Source: Methylocystis bryophila (GTDB lineage: Bacteria; Pseudomonadota; Alphaproteobacteria; Rhizobiales; Beijerinckiaceae). Taken from it: a stretch of 64,000 nucleotides of DNA. Positions 33,208 through 43,650 of this stretch are shown here, in pieces. The stretch lies in contig NZ_AP027149.1 in the NCBI RefSeq assembly GCF_027925445.1, positions 3,918,501-3,982,500 on the forward strand. Direction: 5' to 3'. The notes under the pieces are model-generated. The model did no database searches. It was not told the DNA's origin and was given only the letters and a program-made list of their open reading frames with translations. The translations under genes and the position numbers were made by a program. Each line of letters starts with the position of its first letter. Position 1 is the first letter of the stretch.

Positions 33208-34452
33208 CTAAAATCGCCCCGGCCTGTAGGGCGTCGGATCCGTAAAGGGCTCCTCGCCCGTTATCAGTTCCGCGATGAGGCGCCCGCAAACGGGGCCAAG
33301 CGTGAAGCCGTGGTGCTGGTGGCCGAAGTCGAACCAGAGATTTTCATGCCGCGGGGCTCGGCCGACGATCGGCAGCATGTCCGGCAGGCAGGGGCGGCAG
33401 CCCATCCAAGGCTTCGCGTCGAGGCGGTCGCCGAGCGGCAGGAGCTTGCGCGCCTCCACCTCGGTCTGCTCGAGTTGCACGGGCGTCGGCTCCGCGTCGC
33501 GGCGGGCGAATTCGACGCCGGTGGTGAGCCGCACGCCGCGCGTCATCGGCGCCAGCACATAGCCGACGTCCGCATCGAGCACGGGATGAGTCAGCGTCGC
33601 CCCATCGCCCAGCGCGTAATGCATGTGGTAGCCGCGTTTGACGGCAAGCGGGAAATCATAGCCGAACTCGCTATAGACAAGATCGGACCAGGGCCCGAGC
33701 GAGACGAGAAGATCGCGCGCATGAACGGCGCCTTCTTGCGTCGAGACGCTCCACAGACCGTCCTCGCCCTCCCGCAAGCTCTGCGCGTCCCCTTGAAGAA
33801 ATCGGCCGCCACGCTTGACGAAGAGATCGGCGTAAGCCTGGGCGACACGGCTGGGCTCGTCGACCGAAGCGGTGTCGAGATAATGCACGGCGCCGATTGC
33901 GCCCGCGAGGTGCGGCTCGCGCGCCGCAAGGCCGTTCTCGTCGAGAATATCGATGTTCAGTCCGAACGCTTCGAGGCTGCGCGCCTCGGCGATAGCCTCT
34001 GAAAGCGTCGCCTCGCTGCGATAAAGCTTTATCCAGCCCGTGCGGCGCAGCAGACCCAGAGCGCCAGCCGGCTCCATCAACGCCTCGTGCTCCGCGAGGC
34101 AGCGTTCGATCAGGGCGCGTTGCGCCACGCCAATTCTCTCCAGGCGTTCTGGCGCGCTCTCTTCATAATAACGCAACAGCCAGGGCGCCATCTTGGGCAG
34201 CGCAGTCGCATGATAATGGGCCTCGGGAAGCAGGTTCAGCGCGTAGAGCGCGAGCCTCTTGAGGTCACGGGGAAAAACGCGCGGATAGACCGAGGAGCGC
34301 TCGATCAGCCCCGCATTGCCGAAGCTCGTCTCGAGGCCGGCCGCCCCATGGCGGTCGACGAGCACGACCTCACGCCCGCGCGCCTGCAAATGCAGCGCGG
34401 CCGAGACGCCGACCATGCCGGCGCCCAGTACGACGACATCCGCCTTAAACAT
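33208..34452 (-). CDS. FAD-dependent D-amino acid dehydrogenase-like oxidoreductase
   Basis: A 414-aa DAO-family flavoenzyme, probably deaminating D-amino acids and passing electrons to the respiratory chain. Dinucleotide motif VVVLGAGMVGVSAALHL (residues 6-22), an ARGREVVLVDR turn, SFGNAGLI, and a C-terminal block GHQHHGFTLGP. It resembles DadA in length and N-terminus; other DAO members (glycine or sarcosine oxidases) cannot be excluded. GGAGG lies 6 bases before the ATG. Confidence 0.85.
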   Translation of the reverse strand: MFKADVVVLGAGMVGVSAALHLQARGREVVLVDRHGAAGLETSFGNAGLIERSSVYPRVFPRDLKRLALYALNLLPEAHYHATALPKMAPWLLRYYEESAPERLERIGVAQRALIERCLAEHEALMEPAGALGLLRRTGWIKLYRSEATLSEAIAEARSLEAFGLNIDILDENGLAAREPHLAGAIGAVHYLDTASVDEPSRVAQAYADLFVKRGGRFLQGDAQSLREGEDGLWSVSTQEGAVHARDLLVSLGPWSDLVYSEFGYDFPLAVKRGYHMHYALGDGATLTHPVLDADVGYVLAPMTRGVRLTTGVEFARRDAEPTPVQLEQTEVEARKLLPLGDRLDAKPWMGCRPCLPDMLPIVGRAPRHENLWFDFGHQHHGFTLGPVCGRLIAELITGEEPFTDPTPYRPGRF

Positions 34453-34901
34453 CTGTTCCTCCGCGCTCCGCCGGTCTTTGCAAGAATCGGCGGACTCTTG
34501 CGATCGGAATCCGCTCCCGTCTTTCGGTCTGGCGCGGCGTCTCCTCGCTCGACCGCATCCGTTGGAGCGGATAGCGGTTTAGCATAGGCTGGATTAACGC
34601 CCAGGCCATGACGCCGAACTGCAATTTCTTCGCCAGGAAGCCGCGCTCATAGCCGTCTCTGGCCCGCAGCGCTCGCACGGCGCTCCGACAGCCGTTTGAC
34701 AAACGACCGAGGCGGCGGCTACCAGAGCGCGCGCGTTGCGGCTCGGCGATTGGGCCGACCCCCGCCCCGCCCGCAAAATCCCCTCGATCGCCCTCCTTTC
34801 TCGGAAGGAAGCGAGGGCCTTGGCCCCTTCCCTTGGGGAAGCGCGCCGGATTTAGCGAGGGCGGCGCGTGGACTGCCAGCCCGCTCTTTCGGAGTTGAGC
34901 G
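34453..34901. other. Divergent gap before etfB, no supported gene
   Basis: 449 bp between the DadA-like gene and etfB. Frames are open on the minus strand (ending 34445) but lack a credible start and family signature. A hydrophobic stretch (LQFGVMAWALIQPML, near 34560-34610) is the only hint of a remnant. Confidence 0.4.
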
Positions 34902-35648
34902 ATGAAGATTCTCGTGCCCGTCAAGCGGGTCGTCGATTACAACGTCAAGATCAGGGTCAAGCCCGACGGATCGGGCGTCGATCTCGCCAATGTCAAAATG
35001 TCGATGAATCCCTTCGACGAGATCGCCGTCGAGGAGGCTCTGCGCCTCAAGGAGGCCGGCAAGGCGACCGAGGTCGTCGTCGTTTCCATCGGCCCGGCGA
35101 AAGCGGACGAGACCCTGCGCACCGGTCTCGCCATGGGCGCCGATCGCGGCATATTGGTCAAAACCGACGAGACGGTCGAGCCGCTCGCGGTGGCGAAAAT
35201 CCTCGCCAAGATCGCTGCCGAGGAGAAGCCTGGCCTTGTGATTTTGGGCAAGCAGGCGATCGACGACGACAGCAATCAGACGGGTCAGATGCTCGCCGCG
35301 CTGCTCGGCTGGGGACAGGGAACCTTCGCCTCGAAGGTTGAGATCTCGGGCGAGAGCGTCGCGGTGACTCGCGAGATCGACGGCGGGCTGCAGACGGTCT
35401 CGCTCAAGCTGCCGGCCGTCGTGACGACGGATCTGCGCCTCAATGAGCCGCGCTACGCCAGCCTGCCGAACATCATCAAGGCGAAGAAAAAGGAAGTGGC
35501 CGTGAAGACGCCGCAGGATTACGGCGTCGACACCGCGCCTCGCCTCGAGATTCTCGCGACCGCCGAGCCGCCGAAGCGCAAGGCGGGCGTCAAGGTCGGC
35601 TCCGTCGCGGAGCTCGTTTCAAAGCTCAAGGAAGCCGGAGTTCTCTAA
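34902..35648 (+). CDS. etfB: Electron transfer flavoprotein, beta subunit
   Basis: Small subunit of the FAD/AMP electron carrier linking acyl-CoA and other dehydrogenases to ETF-QO. 248 aa. Starts MKILVPVKRVVDYNVKIRV; conserved MNPFDEIAVEEALRLKE, and the signature around VILGKQAIDDDSNQTGQML. GGAG lies 8 bases upstream. etfA follows after 3 bp. Confidence 0.96.
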   Translation: MKILVPVKRVVDYNVKIRVKPDGSGVDLANVKMSMNPFDEIAVEEALRLKEAGKATEVVVVSIGPAKADETLRTGLAMGADRGILVKTDETVEPLAVAKILAKIAAEEKPGLVILGKQAIDDDSNQTGQMLAALLGWGQGTFASKVEISGESVAVTREIDGGLQTVSLKLPAVVTTDLRLNEPRYASLPNIIKAKKKEVAVKTPQDYGVDTAPRLEILATAEPPKRKAGVKVGSVAELVSKLKEAGVL

Positions 35649-35651
35649 GCC

Positions 35652-36596
35652 ATGACGACTCTTCTCCTCGCCGAGACGGCGAACGGCGCGCTCGCGCCTG
35701 CGACCGCCAAAGCGCTCACCGCCGCCAAGGAGATCGGCGGCGCCGTTCACGTGCTGGTCGCCGGCCCCGGATTGGACGCCGCAGCGGCGGAAGCCGCAAA
35801 GCTTGCGGGCGTCGAGAAGGTCCTGGTCGCCGACGCGCCCCAATACGACAAGGTTCTCGCCGAGCCCGTGGCGGCGCTCATCGTCTCGCTCGCCCAAGGC
35901 TATGACGTGATCCTCGCGCCCTCGACCAGCGCGACGAAAAACGTGCTGCCGCGAGTCGCGGCGCTGCTCGACGTGGCGCAGGTCTCCGACATCGTGAAGG
36001 TCGTCGCGGCGGACACATTCGAGCGGCCGATCTATGCCGGCAACGCGATTCAGACGGTGCGCGCCAAGGACGCCAAGAAGGTCATCACGGTTCGCACCAC
36101 CGCTTTCGCCGCGGCCCCCGAGGGCGGCTCGGCGCCGGTCGAGAAGATCGCCGCCGCAGCCGATCCCGGCGTCTCCGCGTTCCAGAGCGAGACGCTCGCC
36201 AAGTCCGAACGGCCCGAGCTTACCGCCGCTAAGGTCATCGTCTCGGGCGGGCGTGGGCTCGGCAGCGCCGAGAACTTCATGAAGGTCATCGAGCCCGTGG
36301 CGAACCGGCTCAACGCCGCGATCGGCGCGTCGCGCGCCGCGGTCGACGCGGGCTATGCGCCAAACGACCTGCAAGTCGGCCAAACCGGCAAAGCGGTCGC
36401 GCCGGAGCTTTACGTCGCCGTGGGAATTTCGGGCGCGATTCAGCATCTCGCCGGCATGAAGGACAGCAAGACCATCGTCGCGATCAACAAGGACGAGGAG
36501 GCGCCGATCTTTCAGGTGGCCGATTTCGGCCTCGTCGCCGATCTCTTCAATGCGATGCCGGAATTGGACTCCGAACTCGCCAAGCTTGGGCGCTAG
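35652..36596 (+). CDS. etfA: Electron transfer flavoprotein, alpha subunit
   Basis: Large ETF subunit. 314 aa. N-terminal domain (about 1-190), then the FAD-binding domain: VSGGRGLGSAENF, SRAAVDAGYAP, QVGQTGKAVAPELYVAVGISGAIQH, NKDEEAPIF. Its stop TAG overlaps the first bases of a RIME-like repeat (TAGAGCGCAATGCG), so the repeat forms the immediate 3' end of the transcript. Confidence 0.96.
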   Translation: MTTLLLAETANGALAPATAKALTAAKEIGGAVHVLVAGPGLDAAAAEAAKLAGVEKVLVADAPQYDKVLAEPVAALIVSLAQGYDVILAPSTSATKNVLPRVAALLDVAQVSDIVKVVAADTFERPIYAGNAIQTVRAKDAKKVITVRTTAFAAAPEGGSAPVEKIAAAADPGVSAFQSETLAKSERPELTAAKVIVSGGRGLGSAENFMKVIEPVANRLNAAIGASRAAVDAGYAPNDLQVGQTGKAVAPELYVAVGISGAIQHLAGMKDSKTIVAINKDEEAPIFQVADFGLVADLFNAMPELDSELAKLGR

Positions 36597-36708
36597 AGCG
36601 CAATGCGAAAAAGTGGAAGCCGGTTTTTCGCATAAATCGCGCTCTGAACTTTGAGAATCGATCACGTTTCCTGCGTTCAGGCGATTCAGCCTGCACGCAG
36701 CGTGATCT
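36595..36708. repeat. RIME-like intergenic repeat, copy 2
   Basis: Same two-part palindromic layout as at 1485: AGAGCGCAATGCGAAAAAG ... ATCGCGCTCT, then CTGCGTTCAGGCG ... CACGCAGCGTGATC. It starts inside the etfA stop codon. A decayed second piece may extend to about 36800; 36709-37000 has no gene. Confidence 0.8.
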
Positions 36709-37000
36709 AAAGACAGCGGCGGCTGGATCAGGCTGCCTTCAGGCGGACTTGCTTGAACGCAGAAAATCTGATTGGTTTTGAAAATCGATGCGCGCTTTCG
36801 GCGAAAAAGCTCCCCCTTTTTCGCATCGCGGTCCGGAGCGAGCTTCGCAAGCGCAGCTAGACTTTTGCGATCCGAGCGCGCTCCGCCTCCTTTCCCTAGC
36901 TTTTCACGCTTTTTTAAAGAAGAACGGGTTTTCACCCGAACCGAAGCCGCGCTATATTGCAGTGCATAATCTTCGCAGCCGCTCCAGGAGCGTCGCAAAC

Positions 37001-37882
37001 ATGGGTCTCGAAATTCGCAAGATCGGCGTAGTCGGCGCGGGCCAAATGGGCAAGGGCATTGCCCATGTCTGTGCGCTTTCAGGCTTCGACGTGGCGTTGA
37101 ACGACGTGAGCGAGGACCGCATCGCCGGCGGACTGAAGGATATCGGTTCGCAAATGCAAAAGTCGGTGGACCGCGGCGTCCTCGATGCGGCGGCGCGCGA
37201 GAAGGCGATCGGACGCATTTCCGCCGCCCCGACGGCGAAGGAATTCGGCGACGTCGACATGCTGATCGAGGCGGCCTCGGAAAACGAGGAGATCAAGCGA
37301 AAGATCCTCACCGACTTCACGCCTTTCCTCAAAGCGGACGCCATCATCGGCTCCAACACCTCCTCGATCTCGATCACGAGGCTCGCCGCCGCCTCGGGGC
37401 GGCCGGAACGCTTCATCGGCATTCACTTCATGAACCCCGTGCCGAAAATGCAGCTCGTCGAGGTCATCCGCGGCATTGCGACGGACGACCGGACCTTCGA
37501 GGAGACGAAAGAGTTCATCGGGAAGCTCGGCAAGACGATCACCCTCGCCGAGGATTTCCCGGCCTTCATCGTCAATCGAGTCCTGCTCCCGATGATCAAC
37601 GAGGCGATCTACACGCTTTACGAAGGCGTGGGCTCGGTCGAGGCGATCGACACGGCGATGCGGCTGGGCGCCAACCATCCGATGGGGCCGCTGCAACTTG
37701 CCGATTTCATCGGTCTCGACGTGTGTCTCTCGGTGATGCAAGTGCTGCACGACGGGCTCGCCGACTCGAAATACCGGCCCTGTCCGCTGCTCGTGAAATA
37801 TGTCGAGGCCGGCTGGCTCGGCCGCAAGACGCAGCGCGGCTTCTACGACTATCGCAGCGGCACGCCCATCGCCACGCGCTGA
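37001..37882 (+). CDS. 3-hydroxybutyryl-CoA dehydrogenase
   Basis: NAD(P)-dependent oxidation of 3-hydroxybutyryl-CoA, in fatty acid or PHB-related metabolism. 293 aa, the short stand-alone form. Rossmann motif GVVGAGQMGKGIAHVCA (residues 8-24), catalytic His in GIHFMNPVPKMQLVEV, C-terminal dimer domain with FPAFIVNRVLLPMINEA. AGGAG precedes the ATG at 37001; the open frame begins upstream at 36788. Proximity to etfBA fits a shared role in acyl-CoA oxidation. Confidence 0.92.
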   Translation: MGLEIRKIGVVGAGQMGKGIAHVCALSGFDVALNDVSEDRIAGGLKDIGSQMQKSVDRGVLDAAAREKAIGRISAAPTAKEFGDVDMLIEAASENEEIKRKILTDFTPFLKADAIIGSNTSSISITRLAAASGRPERFIGIHFMNPVPKMQLVEVIRGIATDDRTFEETKEFIGKLGKTITLAEDFPAFIVNRVLLPMINEAIYTLYEGVGSVEAIDTAMRLGANHPMGPLQLADFIGLDVCLSVMQVLHDGLADSKYRPCPLLVKYVEAGWLGRKTQRGFYDYRSGTPIATR

Positions 37883-37925
37883 CTTCACTCGGCTCTCCCG
37901 TCTACGGCGCCCAGCGGCTGAGCCC

Positions 37926-38621
37926 TCAGCGCTTCCCGCCCCCCTTCGCTAAGAGCTCGGGCCGGCGCGCGCGCGTGAGCTCCAGAGACTTCTCATGGCG
38001 CCAGCGCGCGACGGCTCCATGGTCGCCGCTGAGCAGCACAGGGGGGATCTCCAAGCCCTCGAAAAGGCGCGGACGCGTGTAGTGAGGATATTCGAGAAGG
38101 CCGTTCTCGAAGCTTTCCTCCTCGCCCGAAGCCTCTTCGCCCATCACGCCCGGAAGCAGCCGCACGCAAGCGTCGATGAGCGCCATGGCGGCGATCTCGC
38201 CGCCCGAAAGAACATAGTCGCCGATCGATATCTCCTCGAGACCCCGCAGGGCGACGACGCGCTCGTCGACACCCTCGAAGCGCGCGCAGAGGATCAGCGC
38301 GCCAGGCCCTTCCGCCAGCGCCCGCACGCGCGCTTGCGTGAGCGGCGCGCCGCGCGGACTCATCAAAAGGCGCGGACGCGTGTCGTCGGCGGCGATAGCG
38401 GCGTCGAGCGCGGCGCACAGCACGTCGGCGCGCATGACCATGCCGGGGCCGCCGCCCGCGGGCGTATCGTCCACGGCGCGATGGCGGCCGATTCCTTGCT
38501 CGCGAATCTGCCGCGTCTCCAAGTTCCAGACGCCGCGCGACAGCGCGTCGCCGGCGAGCGACAGGCCCAAGGGGCCCGGGAACATTTCCGGAAAGAGGGT
38601 GAGGATCGTCGCGCGCCACAT
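37926..38621 (-). CDS. trmD: tRNA (guanine-37-N1)-methyltransferase
   Basis: Methylates G37 of tRNAs reading CNN codons, preventing +1 frameshifts. 231 aa. SPOUT knot motifs: LLMSPRGAPLTQ, ILCARFEGVDERV, and SIGDYVLSGGE. The ATG at 38621 gives the standard start MWRATILTLFPEMFPG. TrmD genes are usually next to rimM and rplS; neither is within this window. Confidence 0.95.
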   Translation of the reverse strand: MWRATILTLFPEMFPGPLGLSLAGDALSRGVWNLETRQIREQGIGRHRAVDDTPAGGGPGMVMRADVLCAALDAAIAADDTRPRLLMSPRGAPLTQARVRALAEGPGALILCARFEGVDERVVALRGLEEISIGDYVLSGGEIAAMALIDACVRLLPGVMGEEASGEEESFENGLLEYPHYTRPRLFEGLEIPPVLLSGDHGAVARWRHEKSLELTRARRPELLAKGGGKR

Positions 38622-38776
38622 GCCCCCTTGTCGCATAGCCGCCGCAGAGGGGGAAAGAGCCCGCCGCAAAGCCCCCGACGCCGCGCGGGCCTCGCGCTTC
38701 TCCCTTCAAACGTGTAGTTTCCCGTTCAAGCAGCGCCCTGACGGGGCGCTCAGAAGAAAAAGCAAGGGGAGAAAAG

Positions 38777-39157
38777 ATGGGAAGGCTCGGCGGATTCGTC
38801 AAATTCTTGACGCTCGTCTCGCAGGCGATTTTTCTTCAATTCGTCCATGTCGTCGGTCTTCTGGCCTTCGTCGCGGCGGGGGCGCTCGGCTGGTATCGCA
38901 AACCCTCCTGGCTGGTGCCGATCCTCGCGGTCGCGTTTGGCGTTGCGACGGACAAGCTCTTCGTCATGAGCGACTTGGCCGGCATTCTCGAAAAGGCGCA
39001 TAAGGCCGAGGAGCGCGGCGGCTTCATGATCGTTGTCTACTTCGTCATCTGCGCGATCGGCTATCTCGCCGGCGCTTACGGCCGCGCTAATTTTTTCAGC
39101 GGCGCCCAGACGCTGCCGGCGGCGAAACCCGCGCCGAAGCCGCCCAGGAAGAAGTAG
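38777..39157 (+). CDS. Small polytopic membrane protein, unknown function
   Basis: A 126-aa protein with about four hydrophobic segments (8-35, 45-62, 80-100, with a charged loop KAHKAEERGG) and a Pro/Lys-rich C-terminal tail (PAPKPPRKK), probably cytoplasmic. AGGGGAG precedes the ATG. Not recognised. Divergent from trmD. Confidence 0.7.
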   Translation: MGRLGGFVKFLTLVSQAIFLQFVHVVGLLAFVAAGALGWYRKPSWLVPILAVAFGVATDKLFVMSDLAGILEKAHKAEERGGFMIVVYFVICAIGYLAGAYGRANFFSGAQTLPAAKPAPKPPRKK

Positions 39158-39316
39158 CGCGGGTTCAATAGGGGAGCCGATCTTTTGCCCGAGCTCTTCT
39201 CGCTCGGAGCTCGCGGGAGGCGCCGTCCCTTGCTCGTGACCGCGCACCTTCTGGCGCAGACAAGTCAGGAGGACGTCGTGCTACTTCCAGGGCGATCGAG
39301 CGCACATGGCTCCCCG

Positions 39317-39432
39317 CGACCTCATCCTGAGGCGCCCGCGAAGCGGGCGTCTCGAAGGATGGCCAAGCGCGGAAGACTTGGGAAACCTCATCCTTCGAGA
39401 CGCGCCCTACGGGCGCTCCTCAGGGGATGAGG
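39317..39432. repeat. BIME-like palindromic repeat
   Basis: CCTCATCCTGAGGCGCCC... AAGCGGGCGTCTCGAAGGATG and its inverted partner CATCCTTCGAGACGCGCCC...GGGCGCTCCTCAGGGGATGAG form a large hairpin in the gap before the cysK 3' end. The same unit recurs at 44250-44418. Confidence 0.8.
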
Positions 39433-39452
39433 GTCGCGCGAGAAAAAGCATC

Positions 39453-40433
<981 letters not shown>

Positions 40434-40597
40434 GCGATTTGCTCCTTGAAGCGCGTTCGCCCAGCGTCGAGCGGGCGAGGCGGGCGATGTCCTTCGCCTC
40501 GGGCCGAAAGCTAGGCTTGCTCAATTTCCTGCGCGCCGTCAAATGCGCGCCAAATAGGCAAAAGCCCCTTGTCCGCAAGCCGCGCGATCGACATTCG

Positions 40598-41512
40598 ATG
40601 ACCCAGAATCCAATCGACTTCGAAACGCGCTTCCCGCCCGAGCGGGACGCGCGACCCGTCCGTGTATCTCCCCTGACGCGGCGGCTCGTCGCGCCGAACG
40701 GCGGCCCTTTCACCTATACCGGAACCTGCGCCTATATCGTCGGCGCCGGCGAGGTGGCGATCGTCGATCCCGGACCGAAGAGCGCGGCGCATGTCGAGGC
40801 TCTGCTCGAAGCGGTCGCAGGCGAAAGGCTCGCCGCAATCCTCGTCACGCACACCCATCGCGATCACGCGCCGGCCGCGGCTCTTCTGCGCGATCGCACG
40901 GGCGCGCCGATCGTCGGCTGCGCGCCCTATCGCGCGGCCGAGAGGAGAAACATCGAAGGACCGGCTCTCGACGCCGCGCATGACGCGAATTACGCGCCGG
41001 ATCGCGTTCTCGAGGACGGTGAAACTCTTGCGGTCGGCGGAGCGACTCTGCAGGCGGTCGCGACGCCCGGACACACGGCCAATCACCTCTGCTTCGCGCT
41101 CATGGAGGAGCAGACCCTGTTCACCGGGGACCATGTGATGGCCTGGGCGACGACCGTGATCGCGCCGCCCGACGGATCGATGCGCGCCTATATGCGGTCG
41201 GTCGAAAAGCTGCTCGCGCGCGACGATCGCCTCTATTGGCCCGCTCATGGCGGGCCGATCGCCGATCCGCGCCCCTTTCTACGCGCGCTGCTGCTGCACC
41301 GCCGGCAACGCGAGGCGTCTATTCTGCGACGGCTGGAGGCGGGCGACGCGACGATCCCGTCGATTGTCGACAAGATCTATGCCGGGGTGGACAAGCGGCT
41401 GCACGCCGCGGCGGCGATGGTCGTGCTGGCGCATCTCGAGGATCTCGTAGAGCGCGGCGAGGCAGCCGCCCCCGAAGGGCTAGGGCTCTTCGCGCGCTAC
41501 GCGAGGGTGTGA
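40598..41512 (+). CDS. MBL-fold metallo-hydrolase
   Basis: A 304-aa metallo-beta-lactamase-fold enzyme. Zinc motif THTHRDHAPAAALL (HxHxDH), later metal ligands in TPGHTANHL and FTGDHVMAW, and the far His in WPAHGGPI. A C-terminal winged-helix-like tail (about 230-304) resembles LACTB2-type hydrolases, some of which are RNases; thioesterase roles are also known. The start at 40598 was chosen over 40439 because the extra N-terminus looks non-native. Divergent from cysK. Confidence 0.85.
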   Translation: MTQNPIDFETRFPPERDARPVRVSPLTRRLVAPNGGPFTYTGTCAYIVGAGEVAIVDPGPKSAAHVEALLEAVAGERLAAILVTHTHRDHAPAAALLRDRTGAPIVGCAPYRAAERRNIEGPALDAAHDANYAPDRVLEDGETLAVGGATLQAVATPGHTANHLCFALMEEQTLFTGDHVMAWATTVIAPPDGSMRAYMRSVEKLLARDDRLYWPAHGGPIADPRPFLRALLLHRRQREASILRRLEAGDATIPSIVDKIYAGVDKRLHAAAAMVVLAHLEDLVERGEAAAPEGLGLFARYARV

Positions 41513-41563
41513 CGCTCTTTCAAAACTGCGCGAAGCTTGCGGGCCTCCAGGCTCGCATGAATC

Positions 41564-41896
41564 TCACGGCGTCCGGCTGGCGCGCGGCGTCAAGATCACC
41601 ACGTCGTGCTTATGCGCGCGATCGAGCTGAGCGCGCGCCTCTTCGTCGAGAATGTCGGAGTCGATGGTCTCGCCGCGAATCAACGCAATCCGCCGCTCCC
41701 ACTGCAAACGCTGCATCTTGAAGAGGTTGCGCTCATAGCGCAGCTTATCGAGCTGCTGCTGATATTCCTCGCCGGCCTTGAGGCCGCGGTGGCCGTTCAA
41801 TCCCTGCCAGACGAAGTAGCAGGAAAGAAGCGCGGCAAGCCCGTGCAGCCCGAAAGGCAGGGCGAAAGAACGCGCTATGGCGGCCAGGCGATACAT
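41564..41896 (-). CDS. FtsB/DivIC-like septum formation protein
   Basis: A 110-aa bitopic protein. One membrane helix (about 14-32), then a coiled coil (about 38-80: EEYQQQLDKLRYERNLFKMQRLQWERR), and a short C-terminal tail with the family-like DSDILDEEAR. This layout matches DivIC/FtsB, which recruit the divisome with FtsL and FtsQ. Its usual alphaproteobacterial place is between eno and pdhA, which are not here. Confidence 0.75.
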   Translation of the reverse strand: MYRLAAIARSFALPFGLHGLAALLSCYFVWQGLNGHRGLKAGEEYQQQLDKLRYERNLFKMQRLQWERRIALIRGETIDSDILDEEARAQLDRAHKHDVVILTPRASRTP

Positions 41897-41965
41897 GCCG
41901 CATAGCCTAAGGGGAACGTGGTGTAGGCCGCGTTAACGCCGGACGCGCGCTTTTTGGGAACAGGC

Positions 41966-42706
41966 TCAGCGCCGTCCGCCGCGGGCGACGCGCTCGATCT
42001 CCGCCCGCACCAGCCGCTCCACCAGCGCCGGAAGATGATCGTCGAGCCAAGCCTTGAGCATGGGTCGCAGCATTTCGCGGGCGTATTCGTGCAGCAAGCC
42101 GGTGTCGTTGAGCACCTTGCTGGCCACGAGCGACTGAAACTGCGCGGTGACCGAGGCGGCGGTCTCGGCGGAGACGAGCGCCGGCTCGCTTTCCGGCGCT
42201 TCCGCTTCGACTTCAGGCGCTTCCGCCTCGACGAAGGCCCCCGCCCCCTGCGGTTCCTCCACAGCGGAAACCACGTCGAACGCCACGGGTTTCGGCGAGA
42301 TGTGCGCGAGCGTCGCAGTCATCGGATCGGCGACGTCTGCGACCTGAGCCTCATCGACGAGCGGCGTTTCCGCCTCCAGCGCTCCCGGAACGCGGCCGGC
42401 GGGCTCGCGCCCTCGAATCTCAGCCGCGGCAGGAGAGAGCCGAGAGCCGACCTCAAGCGCCGCGGACCCCCGCAGCGGCTGCGGCGCTCTCGCCGTGGAC
42501 GCGACCGGCGCGGCGGCCCATGCCCTCGCGACCCGATCCGTCAGGGGTCGGCGCCCGTCGCTCGGCGGCGGCGCGGCGCCGAGCTCAGCCTCATCCTCGG
42601 CGATCAGACGACGGATGGAGGTGAGAATTTCCTCCATCGACGGTTCGTTCGTTTGGCGATCCTCGCTCAAGGAGTGAGGCCGCGACTCTGCAGTCGAGGA
42701 TGTCAT
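41966..42706 (-). CDS. popZ: PopZ-like polar organising protein (DUF2497)
   Basis: A 246-aa protein. Short N-terminal conserved region SMEEILTSIRRLIAEDE (residues 23-39), a long Pro/Ala/Glu-rich disordered middle (about 45-170), and a C-terminal helical assembly domain (about 180-240: LLHEYAREMLRPMLKAWLDDHLPALVERLVRAEIERV in parts). PopZ forms condensates that anchor chromosome origins at cell poles. GGAG lies 8 bases upstream. pcm is about 250 bp upstream on the same strand; tolC, usually between them, is absent. Confidence 0.85.
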   Translation of the reverse strand: MTSSTAESRPHSLSEDRQTNEPSMEEILTSIRRLIAEDEAELGAAPPPSDGRRPLTDRVARAWAAAPVASTARAPQPLRGSAALEVGSRLSPAAAEIRGREPAGRVPGALEAETPLVDEAQVADVADPMTATLAHISPKPVAFDVVSAVEEPQGAGAFVEAEAPEVEAEAPESEPALVSAETAASVTAQFQSLVASKVLNDTGLLHEYAREMLRPMLKAWLDDHLPALVERLVRAEIERVARGGRR

Positions 42707-42954
42707 CGGGGCTCCGAGATCTTCGGCGAATGACGACGAATCGGCGGCGACCTTTCAAGGCTCCGCCGCCATTATCGGCCTCGGCGCATCGGCGAATCAA
42801 CTTGATTATAGCGGGGTCAGAAGATTTCGGCGCGCGCGCCGTCAGCGACGCCGAGGCGCGGCTCCGCTTTACATCCGGATTGTTATGATAGCCGCGCCTG
42901 CGGTCGCGGGCAGCGCGAGGGTGAGCGCCGCGAGGCGCTCTACCGTGGGATGTT

Positions 42955-43650
42955 TCAGAGGACGAAGGCCGCGGGCTTCGCAAATTCTTCCAAGACCGGC
43001 GCGGCCGCGTCGAACACAGGCCGCTCGCCCGCAACCCGGCCCTCGCTCAGATCGATCCGCACGGCCTTCATGCCCGCACGGGGATCATGACGTTTGAAGG
43101 CCAGAAGGCGCCCGTCGGGCTTGAGCTGGGAAATGAGCCCTTCCAGTCCGTACTCCACTGCGCCCTGGACGAGAATGACGTCGAAGGGAGCTTCGGCGGG
43201 CGCTCCTTTGGCGAGCGGGCCGGTCACGACGCGCACGGAGGCGCTCACCTTCGCAAGATTCTCCCGCGCCTTGGCGGCGAGCTTTTCGTCGGATTCGAGC
43301 GCCACGACCTCGCCCGCAAGTCCCGCAAGCAGCGCCGCGGCATAGCCTTCGCCGCCCGCAATGTGCAGAACCTTGTGATGGGGACGAATGTCGGCGATCT
43401 GCAGGAAACGCGCGAGAACGAGCGGGGCGGGCTCCCAGCGGTCGCCATTCGCCGCTTCGATCGAGAGATCGGAATAAGCGACGGGCGCGAGATGTCGCGG
43501 CAGGAAGATTTCGCGAGGAACCGCGAGGAAGCGGTTCAGCACCTCGAGGTCCGTCACGTCGTAGGGTCGCAACTGTCGCTCGACCATAACGCGCCGCGCT
43601 GCGGCGGTCCCCGCGCCGAGGGGTTCCGTGATCGTCGCGTTCATGAGCAT
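42955..43650 (-). CDS. pcm: Protein-L-isoaspartate O-methyltransferase
   Basis: Methylates isoaspartyl residues to start repair of aged proteins. 231 aa. N-terminal MVERQLRPYDVTD, the PCMT region VPREIFLPRHL, SAM site VLHIAGGEGYAAALLAGLAGEVVALE. The usual GSGSGY glycine loop is AGGEGY here. I chose the first ATG of MLMN (43650) by an AAGG site; 43644 is also possible. In Rhizobiales the usual order is pcm-tolC-popZ. Confidence 0.88.
   Translation of the reverse strand: MLMNATITEPLGAGTAAARRVMVERQLRPYDVTDLEVLNRFLAVPREIFLPRHLAPVAYSDLSIEAANGDRWEPAPLVLARFLQIADIRPHHKVLHIAGGEGYAAALLAGLAGEVVALESDEKLAAKARENLAKVSASVRVVTGPLAKGAPAEAPFDVILVQGAVEYGLEGLISQLKPDGRLLAFKRHDPRAGMKAVRIDLSEGRVAGERPVFDAAAPVLEEFAKPAAFVL

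Noticed and set aside
34445..34924. 159-aa frame ending at the DadA-like start
   Set aside because: Runs through the etfB start region and has no credible start; only a short hydrophobic stretch is suggestive.
35619..36998. 459-aa minus-strand frame opposite etfA
   Set aside because: Shadow of high-GC coding; etfA carries all family signatures.
39317..39432. Small coding gene in the cysK gap
   Set aside because: The open frame is entirely within a BIME-like palindrome and lacks a ribosome site.
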